Source: a virus
Direction: 5' to 3' (one strand)
IMG/VR virus record: IMGVR_UViG_3300040801_000492
Span: 1 to 20,029 of that record
Length of the DNA stretch: 20,029 bases
The notes under the pieces are model-generated. The model made no database searches. It was not told where the DNA came from and saw only the letters and a program-made list of their open reading frames with translations. The translations under genes were made by a program, and so were the position numbers. Shown in pieces: positions 12,423-20,029 of the stretch (its first letter is position 1; each line of letters opens with the position of its first letter).

Positions 12423-12788
12423 TCAGTGCACCGCCTTTTTCTGGCGTTTCAACTGGGCCACGCACTTCTTGCACTGGAATGCCAGTTGATCGGCGACCTG
12501 CTGATCTTCAACACTGGTCAGACCTTCTTCGATCGTGACATCGAAGGCCCGCCAACCGTCGCCCGAATCATTCAGACCGAGGGCGCCGGAAATGGTGTAC
12601 AGCTTTTTGCCTAGTTTGTGGTATGCCATCGCCGCCTCTACGTCCGGCGGCCGGTATTCGGCGACTTGGAACGCTTTCAGTGCGTCCCGATCGTCGCCCA
12701 GTTCTTTTTCGATGGCGGTTCGGAAAAGATTCTCGAACCCGGAAATGTCGGCATGTGCGACTACGACCCCTGCTTCGGTTGCGCTCAT
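12423..12788 (-). CDS. Hypothetical protein after the portal gene
   Basis: 121 residues. The ATG abuts the portal stop (TAAATG) and is preceded by AAGGAG inside the end of the portal gene. Residues 15-35 are helical (ISGFENLFRTAIEKELGDDR). A conserved-looking centre follows (YRPPDVEAAMAYHKLGKKLYTIS; DSGDGWRAFDVTIEEGLTSV). The C-terminus has a single CKKC pair within a basic helix (FQCKKCVAQLKRQKKAVH). One Cys pair without a partner pair is not sufficient for a zinc site call. The family is not recognised. Tight coupling to the portal suggests a head role. Confidence 0.78.
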   Translation of the reverse strand: MSATEAGVVVAHADISGFENLFRTAIEKELGDDRDALKAFQVAEYRPPDVEAAMAYHKLGKKLYTISGALGLNDSGDGWRAFDVTIEEGLTSVEDQQVADQLAFQCKKCVAQLKRQKKAVH

Positions 12789-14810
12789 TTACACTGCTCC
12801 TTGAATTTGCTCCTGCGGTTGTTCTTCCATCGGCCCTTGCTGCGGGTTTTGCTGTTGCTGCATCTGGGCCGCCATCGCCTGCATCAGCATCTGATCGTTC
12901 GACGGCAACACTTTGTCCACGTCCACCGCATCGAGGCCGCGCATACTGGCGCGCAGCAGTTCGAGACGGCCCTTCGCCGACATCAGCGAGAAGTCCACCG
13001 GGTTGTTGGTGGCGGCCAGCGTCTCTGTGACGCGCATCTGCTGCGCCTCACGATGCAAGAGCGCCTGCGATGCTTTCGCGATCACTTCCACGTCGCCCTT
13101 GTTCTCCATTTCGTCGTCGAACAGCATCAGGTGGCGATGTGTCTGCTTCGTCGTGCCGATGATGATCTTGTCCATGTTGCTGATAACGTGCTTCATCGTG
13201 CGCGATGAGGCATTCATCAGCATCGAGAGGCCCGCGGCGGTCTTGCCTGCGCCGCCCACGTCACCCGAGCCGTACTGGTAGCGCGGAATGCCGGTGTACT
13301 CGTCAGCCAGGTTCGAGAAGAACTCGAACACGGCCATCAGTGCCTGCACGTTGCTGTCCGGTTGGAAAAAGCGCACGGCCGGGGCCGGGGTTCCGGTCTT
13401 GTTGGCCTTTGTCTGCACAATGCGCCACGGATAGAGTTTCGTGACTTTTTCGCCGGACGCCAGTCGATCTGCCTCGACCTCGACCATCGGGCCGGATGCG
13501 ATACCCATGTTGTTCGAGATCGCGCGCGCTGCCGCGTCGCACATATTTTGCAGATCATCCATCAGTTCGGGAACACCGCGGCCCCACGGCGAGTTACGCA
13601 CCTTGACGTAGGACGCCATGTGATACGGCCGCTTACCCATTGGATCGTCGTTCAGGGTGGCCCGGATGACGTAGTTGCCGATGATCCAGACGCAGGCGTT
13701 GTACCAACGATCGGGATCGTTGATGTTGTCCATGCCCCACTCGATCAGCCAGGCGCCGCGAACCTTCGTCCAGACTTCGAGCACGTCGATGTCGTTACCA
13801 CCGCCGAGAATCTGTTCATTCGGTCGGCCTTCAAGGCGAGAACGTTCAGAATCGCCCCACAGCCAGTCTTTCAGGCCGGTGTCGGCATGGGTGTCGAGCG
13901 CGCCCCGCAACTGCTCTTCGTCGTAGCCCGGCACGCCGATGAAGTCATACAGAGCGGCCGCCGACATGCGGTGTCGCTCGACCAGTGAACCCTCTTCGGA
14001 GTTCCGTGCTTCGGGCGTCAGATAAATGTCCAGCGGAGAGGCGGCGTACCACGTCCTCTGGAACTTGTTCTTCACTACCGGCTGTAGGGCATTCGGCCGG
14101 GTTGGATCGTTGCTCTGCGCCCACTGGATTGCTTTCTTTGCGTGAATCACCGGGCCTTTGAGGACGGCCGCGGGCAGGTTGACGAAATCCTCGATCAGAT
14201 CGTCAAACGCCTCGTAAAGACCGCCTTCGCGGTATTCGTCGTCGATCTTGTCCTCCATGCGCTCGGCCATCTTCTCGGCCTCACGCTTGGCGTGCTGGCG
14301 CACGATGTCGGTGTACGCCTCGATGCGCTCTCGCACTTCGCGGGGGTTCGGTATCGCGCCTACGATCTGGCGCATTTCCATGTACGCTTCGCGCTCGATC
14401 TCCTGCTGAATCTGCGGCGGGATGTCCGGCAGCGGCGTGGGGTCGCAGGAAAACGGTCTTTCGCCGGTTCCGAGCATCACGTCCTTGATCCATGCGATTG
14501 CAGCCCGGCATTTCACGTCCGTGAGCATCATCTTGATCTCGGAACCACCCATTTGCCGAATCGCTTCCAGTTTCCTCTCTGAATAGCGGCCTTCGCGCTG
14601 GCGCATGGAGCGCAACATGCGTTCCTCGATCGGCTGTTTCGCGTCGCGGGCGCGCTCCCACTCTTTGCGGCAGTGGGCCGCCAAGCGTGAAGTCGGCGTG
14701 GATTCGGTCAGAAGGGCCGCGGCAGCACGTTGTTTTTCCATCGCCTCGGTTGCCTTCATGCGATCCAGTTCGTCATTGTTCATGACTGGGATAATTCCGT
14801 ATTGAGACAT
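12789..14810 (-). CDS. Portal protein
   Basis: 673 residues, close in size to the large P22-type portals. It forms the twelve-fold ring at the packaging vertex, bound by terminase and later by the adaptors. N-terminal helices (residues 15-110) include DVKCRAAIAWIKDVMLGTGERPF, typical of the wing. Residues 130-195 are a charged helical insertion. Residues 245-265 (NKFQRTWYAASPLDIYLTPE) and the strongly conserved portal block at 404-445 (KVRNSPWGRGVPELMDDL; MCDAAARAISNNMGIASGP) identify the core. Residues 480-570 hold a long helix region (FFSNLADEYTGIPRYQYGSG, then a Gly-rich turn and SMLMNASSRTMKHVI) as in the stem and tunnel. The C-terminal 30 residues are Gln/Pro-rich. It starts four bases after the terminase stop. 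The first ATG is used; another in-frame ATG nine codons later has no better ribosome site. Confidence 0.93.
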   Translation of the reverse strand: MSQYGIIPVMNNDELDRMKATEAMEKQRAAAALLTESTPTSRLAAHCRKEWERARDAKQPIEERMLRSMRQREGRYSERKLEAIRQMGGSEIKMMLTDVKCRAAIAWIKDVMLGTGERPFSCDPTPLPDIPPQIQQEIEREAYMEMRQIVGAIPNPREVRERIEAYTDIVRQHAKREAEKMAERMEDKIDDEYREGGLYEAFDDLIEDFVNLPAAVLKGPVIHAKKAIQWAQSNDPTRPNALQPVVKNKFQRTWYAASPLDIYLTPEARNSEEGSLVERHRMSAAALYDFIGVPGYDEEQLRGALDTHADTGLKDWLWGDSERSRLEGRPNEQILGGGNDIDVLEVWTKVRGAWLIEWGMDNINDPDRWYNACVWIIGNYVIRATLNDDPMGKRPYHMASYVKVRNSPWGRGVPELMDDLQNMCDAAARAISNNMGIASGPMVEVEADRLASGEKVTKLYPWRIVQTKANKTGTPAPAVRFFQPDSNVQALMAVFEFFSNLADEYTGIPRYQYGSGDVGGAGKTAAGLSMLMNASSRTMKHVISNMDKIIIGTTKQTHRHLMLFDDEMENKGDVEVIAKASQALLHREAQQMRVTETLAATNNPVDFSLMSAKGRLELLRASMRGLDAVDVDKVLPSNDQMLMQAMAAQMQQQQNPQQGPMEEQPQEQIQGAV

Positions 14811-14814
14811 GCTT

Positions 14815-16272
14815 CTACGTCCATCCAGCGGCGCTCACGCCGTCCACAACGGGTTGTGCTGTCGCGCCCGATGTCGCCTTCGTAATGCCGTTCTTTGCCA
14901 GATCGGCAAGATACTGAAGCGCATCATGCGGGTGCGAGTAGCGATTCTTGGCCGGTTGATCTTTGTACCGGGCGTCACCGGCCACCTGCACGCGCTCGAA
15001 CTGGTAGCCGCCCTTGAATCCGCGGCGCAGCATCTTGCACGTCGGTGACAGAAGAAATCCCGGTTGGCCGTCAACCATTCTCAACAAGAAATAGTCAACG
15101 TTTTCAAGCCGGTACGTTATATCGTTTGAGAGCGCCGTCTCTGTTGGTATGCCCTCTTGTGCCTGTAATTCGTAACAGTTCTCTTCGACTTTCTGTGATC
15201 TGGCACTGCCTGCCGGATCGCCCCAGGACTGAAAAGCGAATCCGGGGTAATGCGTGTCGAGATAGGGTTTCACCACTTCGCGGGTGAACTTGCGAATGCC
15301 CATGCCCGGCCCTTCGGCCTCGACAATGATCTCGTCCAGAACGCGGAATTGACCGCGCGGCGACATTTGGCCGATGATGCAGACCGGCGTCCGACCATAG
15401 TCCCACCCCAGAAGAAGCGGGATGTCTGGAAACGGCGCCAGCGGCTTGTCGGCAACGTGCACCGAGTCATCGAACGACGGATAGCAGGGCCGTCCGGCCT
15501 CGGACGTGCCGTACTGGCCGCGAACAAATACGTCGATCCACTCTTCCTTCTTGCCCGGAATCTGGCGCAGGTAGTATTGATACCCGCCTTCGAGGTTCCG
15601 AATGTTCTCGGCCTCCGGGTTCGGCACGTAAACCGGGCCGTTTTTTCCGGGTATTTTCAGCAAGGCCGGTGGCTGCTTGTAGATCGCGTAGTTTTCGGGC
15701 CTTTCTTCCTCGAACAGCCGATACCACCAGTGATCGTCGTCCGGCGGGTTGGTGTCGAGGATCAGGCAAGGCCGGGTCGCGCCGCCTTCCCGTTTGGCCG
15801 GGTAGCGGCCAACACGGCCGGTTGCCATGTCGAGCACGGCTTTTGGCAGTTCCGACGCTTCGTTCAGGAACGCGCCGGTCAACTCAAGCGATTTCAGCTT
15901 GCCGATGTCTTTTTCTTTGTCGAGGGAGAGGAAATACCACTCCATCCAAACGTCGTTCACTTCCAGCGTCGATACGATCGGCGCATCGTACTTGATCGTC
16001 TGGATCGGCCCGAACCAGTCAAGGTACGTCTTGATCGTCGTCGATTTCAGTTCTGGGTACGTGTTTCGTATCAACGCCCACCGGCTGCGCCGGATGCCGT
16101 CTTTGCCCGGCCGCTGTTCGCAACCCAGGCGAAAGATTTCCTGCACGCACATCACCGACTTGCCCGAACCGATCGGCCCCATCACGCCGCGCACGAACTC
16201 CGTGCCTGCGTGAAACTTCGCCCCGACCGGCTCGGCGATGTAGGTGATTTCCAGATCCTTCCGGTCGGCCAT
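14815..16272 (-). CDS. terL: Terminase large subunit (packaging ATPase and nuclease)
   Basis: 485 residues, a normal length. The ATPase part has a Walker A at 32-39 (GPIGSGKS, Lys38), a Walker B-like strand at 131-139 (LTGAFLNEA, catalytic Glu138 with Asn in place of the preceding Asp), and a coupling motif at 171-177 (ILDTNPP). The nuclease part is RNase H-like, with acidic residues Asp291 (GWDYG), Asp352 (SWGDPAGS) and Asp450 (SHPHDALQY). It cuts and pumps DNA into the procapsid through the portal, guided by the small subunit encoded just before it (one base between stop and ATG). All key residues are present, so the enzyme should be active. The packaging strategy (headful or site-specific) is not evident from sequence alone. 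Confidence 0.97.
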   Translation of the reverse strand: MADRKDLEITYIAEPVGAKFHAGTEFVRGVMGPIGSGKSVMCVQEIFRLGCEQRPGKDGIRRSRWALIRNTYPELKSTTIKTYLDWFGPIQTIKYDAPIVSTLEVNDVWMEWYFLSLDKEKDIGKLKSLELTGAFLNEASELPKAVLDMATGRVGRYPAKREGGATRPCLILDTNPPDDDHWWYRLFEEERPENYAIYKQPPALLKIPGKNGPVYVPNPEAENIRNLEGGYQYYLRQIPGKKEEWIDVFVRGQYGTSEAGRPCYPSFDDSVHVADKPLAPFPDIPLLLGWDYGRTPVCIIGQMSPRGQFRVLDEIIVEAEGPGMGIRKFTREVVKPYLDTHYPGFAFQSWGDPAGSARSQKVEENCYELQAQEGIPTETALSNDITYRLENVDYFLLRMVDGQPGFLLSPTCKMLRRGFKGGYQFERVQVAGDARYKDQPAKNRYSHPHDALQYLADLAKNGITKATSGATAQPVVDGVSAAGWT

Positions 16273-16273
16273 A

Positions 16274-16870
16274 TCAGTTGAGTCTCTTTGCCCGGCCCTC
16301 GATGGCCGGTGGCTGCTCGGAACCCGGTAACTGGCCGCCGTAGTTCATGTTGATGACGACACTGGCGGCCCGGCTGTCGTCCTTCTTCTGGAACATGCCC
16401 AGATTGATGCCGAGTTCCTTCAATGTCTGCTGGGCGACGCGCAAGTCTTTGTACTCGTACCCAACGACGTTGCCCTCGGCGTCCATGATCGGCTTCTCTT
16501 CCAGCGCCTTCTCATAAACGTCGAGCATTTTCAGGATCACCCAGTCCTCGGTGACGGCCATGTCCGTCACTTCCGCGCGCAGGATGGCTCGAATGCGCCT
16601 TTGCACTTCCTCCCGGCGCAGAATCAGGTCAGAGTTCTTGCGCAGCGTTGCCCGCGTCTTGGGTTTTGAATACTTGCCCGCGGCCAGGGCGGCTGCGCGA
16701 TCAAACGATCGCGCCCACTCTTGGGCGAAAAGTTCATGTCTTGGGTTCAGCAGTTCCCCGGTTTCATCATCGAAAAAGTCATCGACCGACGCCGGGTGCT
16801 TGATACTGGTGCATATCTTCGGTTTCTTCTTCGCCGGTGTTTTTTTGGTCGCTCTCTTTTTTCGGGCCAT
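16274..16870 (-). CDS. terS: Terminase small subunit
   Basis: 198 residues, with a GAGGAAAGG site upstream. The first 20 residues are strongly basic (ARKKRATKKTPAKKKPK), probably binding DNA. Residues 46-95 match the Terminase_2-type DNA-binding domain: HELFAQEWARSFDRAAALAA, then a short Lys-rich turn, then LRKNSDLILRREEVQRRI. Residues 106-160 are the oligomerisation helices (VTEDWVILKMLDVYEKALEE ... LRVAQQTLKELGINLGMF). The C-terminus (170-198) is flexible and would contact the large subunit. It recognises the packaging start site. The gene is immediately before the large subunit gene. Confidence 0.92.
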   Translation of the reverse strand: MARKKRATKKTPAKKKPKICTSIKHPASVDDFFDDETGELLNPRHELFAQEWARSFDRAAALAAGKYSKPKTRATLRKNSDLILRREEVQRRIRAILRAEVTDMAVTEDWVILKMLDVYEKALEEKPIMDAEGNVVGYEYKDLRVAQQTLKELGINLGMFQKKDDSRAASVVINMNYGGQLPGSEQPPAIEGRAKRLN

Positions 16871-16899
16871 ACAGGTCGCCTTTCCTCGTCCATTTCGGC

Positions 16900-17187
16900 T
16901 TACAGGTCGCCCTTCGCACCGTCACGCGCCTGCTGCTTGAGGGTCGCGATCTGCTGCTGCAAGTCCTTCACTTGCTGCAACACCTTCGCCTCGGCATTGT
17001 TCGCCATGACCTTCTTCATTTGAGCCAGCAGGGTTTGAAGAAAGGCCGTCGCCAGCGTGGTGAGATCACCTTCTGCGCCGGTCAGGTTCTCAACGATCCG
17101 CTTTTTCTGCTCGTTACTCAGTGACTTACCGGCAAAATCGGCCAGTGCTTCGAGTATCGTGTTCGTGTTCTGGATGTCGGTCGCCAT
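16900..17187 (-). CDS. Small coiled-coil hypothetical protein
   Basis: 95 residues. The start chosen is the ATG at 17187, which overlaps the preceding stop by one base (TAATG) and has GGGAG seven bases upstream. A longer in-frame version starting at 17280 lies within the preceding gene and is rejected. Residues 9-45 are helical (NTILEALADFAGKSLSNEQK). Residues 60-90 form a Gln/Lys-rich coiled coil (VLQQVKDLQQQIATLKQQAR). The family is not recognised. Location just before the terminase genes is compatible with a packaging accessory or fibre chaperone, neither shown. Confidence 0.78.
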   Translation of the reverse strand: MATDIQNTNTILEALADFAGKSLSNEQKKRIVENLTGAEGDLTTLATAFLQTLLAQMKKVMANNAEAKVLQQVKDLQQQIATLKQQARDGAKGDL

Positions 17188-17885
17188 TACAAATCTCCCA
17201 TCAGGAGTCCGCCGCCTCTTGCCACTGCAATCGGTGACAGGTGAATCGAGTACCCGATCGCCTGATCGGTCGGACTGCAACTGAAACTCATCGGTTGAAT
17301 GCCCCGATCGGTTGTGTACTCAGCCGCGTGCTGATAACCTCCAACCGCAGTCGAACTGTTCCACGGCTGGATGTCGATGTGACTTCGCGAAATACCGCTG
17401 GTGTAGTAGGTATCGTCGCTTACATTAACGTCATCGCCATCGGTGACGATCCAATTCAGGATCAAATCGCCATTGAGCGCGGGCGGGCCACCGTAGCCGC
17501 CCGGCGCCAAACTGATGTCGCCAACAGAGTCCGTATCGACAACATCGGCAACGCGCCATTTGTCCGGGCCGCCCGGTGGCGCACTCAGGCCGAGATCGAC
17601 GGTCACATAACTGATGATGTGATCGACGCTTGCGCCAAAAGACAGCAAGTTGGAGTCGTTCGCCGGGACGCCCAGGCGGTAATACACCAGCAGTTGAATG
17701 TAGCCCGACGAGTAATACGTGTTGTGCAGCAACTCCCACTGCGTATTTGCCATCGTCGGCGTGATCTGCGAACCCGTATCGAGTCCGACAAAGAGCAAGT
17801 GCAATTCGTTCGGCCCGTAGGGGTCAGTGAACGATACCGATGAGTCCGTTCCGTACCCGGTGAACTCCCGAACAAAGGAAACCAT
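17187..17885 (-). CDS. Beta-rich virion-type protein, probably fibre-associated
   Basis: 232 residues. The ATG abuts the preceding stop (TAAATG), suggesting coupled translation with the fibre-like gene. The sequence is nearly all beta. It follows a pattern I recognise from phage and secreted beta-sandwich proteins: NELHLLFVGLDTGSQITPTM, then QWELLHNTYYSSGYIQLLVYYRLGVPAND. A second similar segment appears at about residues 136-165 (LNGDLILNWIVTDGDDVNVS ... YYTSG), suggesting two related halves. The C-terminus has SCSPTDQAIGYSIHLSPIAV and a glycine tail. It probably decorates or extends the 467-aa fibre; the substrate or receptor is unknown. Confidence 0.75.
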   Translation of the reverse strand: MVSFVREFTGYGTDSSVSFTDPYGPNELHLLFVGLDTGSQITPTMANTQWELLHNTYYSSGYIQLLVYYRLGVPANDSNLLSFGASVDHIISYVTVDLGLSAPPGGPDKWRVADVVDTDSVGDISLAPGGYGGPPALNGDLILNWIVTDGDDVNVSDDTYYTSGISRSHIDIQPWNSSTAVGGYQHAAEYTTDRGIQPMSFSCSPTDQAIGYSIHLSPIAVARGGGLLMGDL

Positions 17886-19289
17886 TTACAGCCACCGGCC
17901 GACCAAGTGGTCAATTCCGTTGGCCGCGTCGTAGAAATACTCGTACTTGAACAACCGAATGTCGCCAGAGTCGCCCGGTGCGTTGTCGTTGTCGATGTCG
18001 TCCGTCGTCGCGTCACTGTAGATGTTGCAGGTCGCGGTGACGCCCAGATCAAAGATCAGCGAACCCGTTATCCGGTACTTGGTCAGTCCCCGAAACGTTG
18101 CGGCCGGGACATTCAGCGTCAGGTAGTCGTAGGTGCTGCTGGCAACGTAACAACGCGTGTACGCCTCGGCCGTCGTGATGTCGAGGTTGTTGCTGCCGAA
18201 ATTGATCGTGTGCGTGCCGCCCTCGACCGCAATCGGTGCAGTGAAGGCCGCTGCATCCGGGTCAACGCCACTGCTGCCACCGGCCAGCAGATCGGTTACG
18301 TCGCCCGCTTCATCTTGGAACCAGAGGGTGTCGTTGTAGTAGATCAGTCCGCACCAACCCGACTGGGGTGTTGCGGAGATCGACGCCTGCTCTTCCAATT
18401 TCAGCGCACCGTAGATCGTCACCTGATCGTTGACGAACCCGGCGACATTTTGCAGCACGTTGCTGGAATCGTTCGATTTCAGGTAGATGCCGTTTTCTGC
18501 CTGCAAAATCAACGACATGCCGGATTGCATCGCGCTCAGGTAGCCGCTGCCGCCGGTCGATTGCCATAGCTTGACGCCGGTCTTGCCGAGCACGCGCATT
18601 TCGATGCCCGCCTGGTAGCCGGTGTCTTGGCTTTCCATCAGCAACAACGGATCGTCGGTTGCGATCCCGTTGCCCTTGAGGGCCAGCATCGCATCCTCGC
18701 CGACTCCGAGCGAGAACTCGCCGATGTTCACCGCGCCCGTAACGTCGAGGGTAGAACCCACGTCGAGACTGCCGGTAATCACGACATCATCATCAAACGC
18801 GGCTGCAACAGCCTGCGCAACCCTTTGCGCCGTCCAACGACGCACCGTGGTCGCCGTGCCGGTTTCCGCTTCGATCTGGGAAACCACGGCCACCCGGTTG
18901 TTGTAGGCCGTCTCGATCTCGGTGTCTGTCTGATCGCGGGTTGCGTTGTCCTCGATGTCGTCGAGTTTGCTGCCGTCGGCGACCATGTTGCGGGTGTTGA
19001 CCGTGCCGGTGATGGTTGCGTCACCAGTGACAATCAGGTCATCCCCCACCGCCAGCCCGTTGACGACGTTAATGTCGCCATCAGCGTCGATGGTGAAGGT
19101 TTCGGTGGCCGTTCGGTCGATGAACGCGAACTGGCCGACCGTCAGTTCAAGCGCATCCGGCCGGGTGCGATCGGTATGCGCTTTCCAGATCAGGCGCGCC
19201 CACGGAAACTCCGCGGGCTGCAAGTCCTGTTGGCCGAAGAGTAGCCCGGTTTCCGTCTCTTGATACCCGGCAGGAAGTTCGAGCAGCAT
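17886..19289 (-). CDS. Tail fibre / spike-like protein
   Basis: 467 residues, 24 bases after the preceding stop. The Shine-Dalgarno site is weak (AGG at long spacing). The N-terminus (1-60, LLELPAGYQETETGLLFGQQ) is likely the attachment part. Residues 66-100 and 168-195 are short beta repeats (DLIVTGDATITGTVNTRN; VITGSLDVGSTLDVTGAVNI) typical of phage fibre shafts. Between them residues 105-130 carry the fibre motif DGSKLDDIEDNATRDQTDTE, common in fibres of environmental phages. The C-terminal half is a beta-rich domain with aromatic loops (YNDTLWFQDEAGDVTDLLAG) that could bind a host surface ligand. It lies upstream of the terminase genes, far from the other tail genes. Whether it is a main receptor-binding protein or an accessory fibre is not decided by sequence. 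Confidence 0.82.
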   Translation of the reverse strand: MLLELPAGYQETETGLLFGQQDLQPAEFPWARLIWKAHTDRTRPDALELTVGQFAFIDRTATETFTIDADGDINVVNGLAVGDDLIVTGDATITGTVNTRNMVADGSKLDDIEDNATRDQTDTEIETAYNNRVAVVSQIEAETGTATTVRRWTAQRVAQAVAAAFDDDVVITGSLDVGSTLDVTGAVNIGEFSLGVGEDAMLALKGNGIATDDPLLLMESQDTGYQAGIEMRVLGKTGVKLWQSTGGSGYLSAMQSGMSLILQAENGIYLKSNDSSNVLQNVAGFVNDQVTIYGALKLEEQASISATPQSGWCGLIYYNDTLWFQDEAGDVTDLLAGGSSGVDPDAAAFTAPIAVEGGTHTINFGSNNLDITTAEAYTRCYVASSTYDYLTLNVPAATFRGLTKYRITGSLIFDLGVTATCNIYSDATTDDIDNDNAPGDSGDIRLFKYEYFYDAANGIDHLVGRWL

Positions 19290-19313
19290 GTTCTATCGGC
19301 CTGGTGGCGTGAT

Positions 19314-19946
19314 TTACGCCGGTTCGTAGTGCGGGTGATCTTTCAGGTACTGTTCACCCTTGTTCTGGCGCAGGGCCATGCGGTACTGGAAGTCTGCCCA
19401 ACGCAGGCGACGCTTGGCGATCTCGCGCTCTTCTTGCAGTCGGTTCGGGGCAGCATAGAACGCTTCCATTGATTTGCGGGCCTCGATCGGGCCGTAATTG
19501 CCGCCCCACAGGAACATGTAGCCGGTTTCCTCGATGTTCGGCTTGACCAGCGCGAAACCTTCGGACAGGCCACCGCCCCAGCCGACCGTGAACAGGTTTT
19601 CGATCTGCTCCTGCGAGTACATCGCCATGAACTCTTCGGGAACGTCCTCGTCTCGCTCTGCCAGGGTGGTGATGATGCGGCAGTTGAACACCGTGGCCGT
19701 GTTGGCGTAGTACCGATCGGCCCGGTCGCCACTCAGCAGGGCGGTCTTGATGGCATTCACCTGCTTGTTGTAACGAGCACCGTATGGATCATCACCGTCA
19801 TCTTCCCAGTACGGGTTATCGACTTCGGCCGCCGCTTCTTCCAGTTCCAGCTTTTTCACTTCCTTCGCCCGGATCAGTTCGGCCAGCGAGTCCATTTCTC
19901 CGTAGAGAAATTCCAGTTCCATGTTGAGAATTTCGAGATCGTTCAC
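19314..19946 (-). CDS. Hypothetical protein, 210 aa (GTG start)
   Basis: I place the start at a GTG at 19946 because a full AGGAGG site sits five bases before it. An ATG at 19970 would add eight residues (MSQQQEVQ) but has no ribosome site, and the AGGAGG would then lie inside the gene. Residues 1-40 form a Leu/Glu-rich probable coiled coil (DLEILNMELEFLYGEMDSLA). An acidic aromatic stretch follows (NPYWEDDGDDPYGARYN). Residues 110-150 include FTVGWGGGLSEGFALV and GYMFLWGGNYGP. The C-terminus is basic and helical (EREIAKRRLRWADFQYRMAL). The family is not recognised. It is the first complete gene of the window and precedes the fibre-like gene. Confidence 0.78.
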   Translation of the reverse strand: MNDLEILNMELEFLYGEMDSLAELIRAKEVKKLELEEAAAEVDNPYWEDDGDDPYGARYNKQVNAIKTALLSGDRADRYYANTATVFNCRIITTLAERDEDVPEEFMAMYSQEQIENLFTVGWGGGLSEGFALVKPNIEETGYMFLWGGNYGPIEARKSMEAFYAAPNRLQEEREIAKRRLRWADFQYRMALRQNKGEQYLKDHPHYEPA

Positions 19947-19950
19947 TTGT

Positions 19951-19957
19951 ACCTCCT
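19951..19957 (-). promoter_or_regulatory. Strong ribosome-binding site that sets a GTG start
   Basis: AGGAGGT on the minus strand, five bases before GTG at 19946. It is the strongest ribosome site near this gene and favours GTG over the ATG at 19970. Confidence 0.75.
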
Positions 19958-19973
19958 GTTGTTGGCTCATGGT

Positions 19974-20029
19974 TTACACCAATTCAGAAATATAGCGCCT
20001 ATGCATAGCTACGATTTCCTCATCGGTGG
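19974..20029 (-). CDS. C-terminal end of an upstream gene (partial)
   Basis: The minus strand is open from the window edge to a TAA at 19976-19974, encoding TDEEIVAMHRRYISELV. The helical, charged residue pattern and the short gap to the next gene make it likely to be the end of a real protein in the same operon. The product cannot be identified from 18 codons. Confidence 0.55.
   Translation of the reverse strand, partial: TDEEIVAMHRRYISELV

Noticed and set aside
12423-12788. Zinc-finger call for the 121-aa protein
   Set aside because: Only one CxxC pair is present, with no second ligand pair.
17188-17280. 31-residue extension of the coiled-coil gene
   Set aside because: Lies inside the preceding gene; the TAATG start with GGGAG fits better.
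1-20029. Diversity-generating retroelement, CRISPR array, tRNA, integrase or attachment site
   Set aside because: No reverse transcriptase, template/variable repeat pair, spaced repeats, tRNA-like cloverleaf or recombinase was seen.

Overview
This window is the virion-structure and DNA-packaging block of a tailed double-stranded DNA bacteriophage. All supported genes lie on the minus strand, so the block reads from right (about 20029) to left (1). The gene set (terminase, a large portal, a scaffold directly before the coat gene, tandem ring-adaptor-like proteins, a propeller-like tail hub, no tape measure, no tail sheath or tail tube) fits a short-tailed podovirus-like phage. The GC-rich sequence and strong Shine-Dalgarno sites (AAGGAG, AAAGGAG, AGGAGG) suggest a proteobacterial-type host, but the species cannot be named. 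No integrase, repressor, polymerase, tRNA or CRISPR array is visible, so lifestyle is undetermined.

Layout in transcription order. (1) 20029-17187: the tail end of an upstream gene, an unrecognised 210-aa protein, a 467-aa fibre-like protein and a 232-aa beta-rich protein. (2) 17187-12789: a small coiled-coil protein, terminase small subunit, terminase large subunit with clear ATPase and nuclease residues, and portal. (3) 12788-12167: two small unrecognised genes. (4) 12166-11954: a 213-base untranslated stretch with a perfect 10-bp hairpin. (5) 11953-9884: scaffold candidate and major capsid protein. The capsid gene is bracketed by a hairpin covering its ribosome-binding site and by a strong intrinsic terminator. 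(6) 9792-8069: a capsid-proximal small protein and two adaptor-like proteins, closed by a second strong terminator. (7) 7977-1531: tail genes, comprising a minor virion protein, a 518-aa repeat protein, a fibre-tail adaptor-like protein, a small coiled-coil protein, a 637-aa tail hub candidate and a 679-aa protein with a phage-J/DUF1983-like middle. (8) 1534-1: a cupin-like protein and two candidate internal or ejection proteins. The last runs off the left edge and carries a 75-bp tandem repeat.

The genes are packed with many 1-4 base start/stop overlaps (TAATG, TGATG, ATGA), implying translational coupling. The exceptions are the three spacers around scaffold, capsid and adaptors, where hairpins and terminators sit. 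This suggests that capsid dosage is set by RNA structure. There is no gene-free stretch longer than 300 bases. The most unusual items are the left-edge repeat, the hairpin over the capsid ribosome-binding site, the roughly 11-unit repeat in the 518-aa protein, and a lambda-J-like tip module in a phage with podovirus-like head genes.
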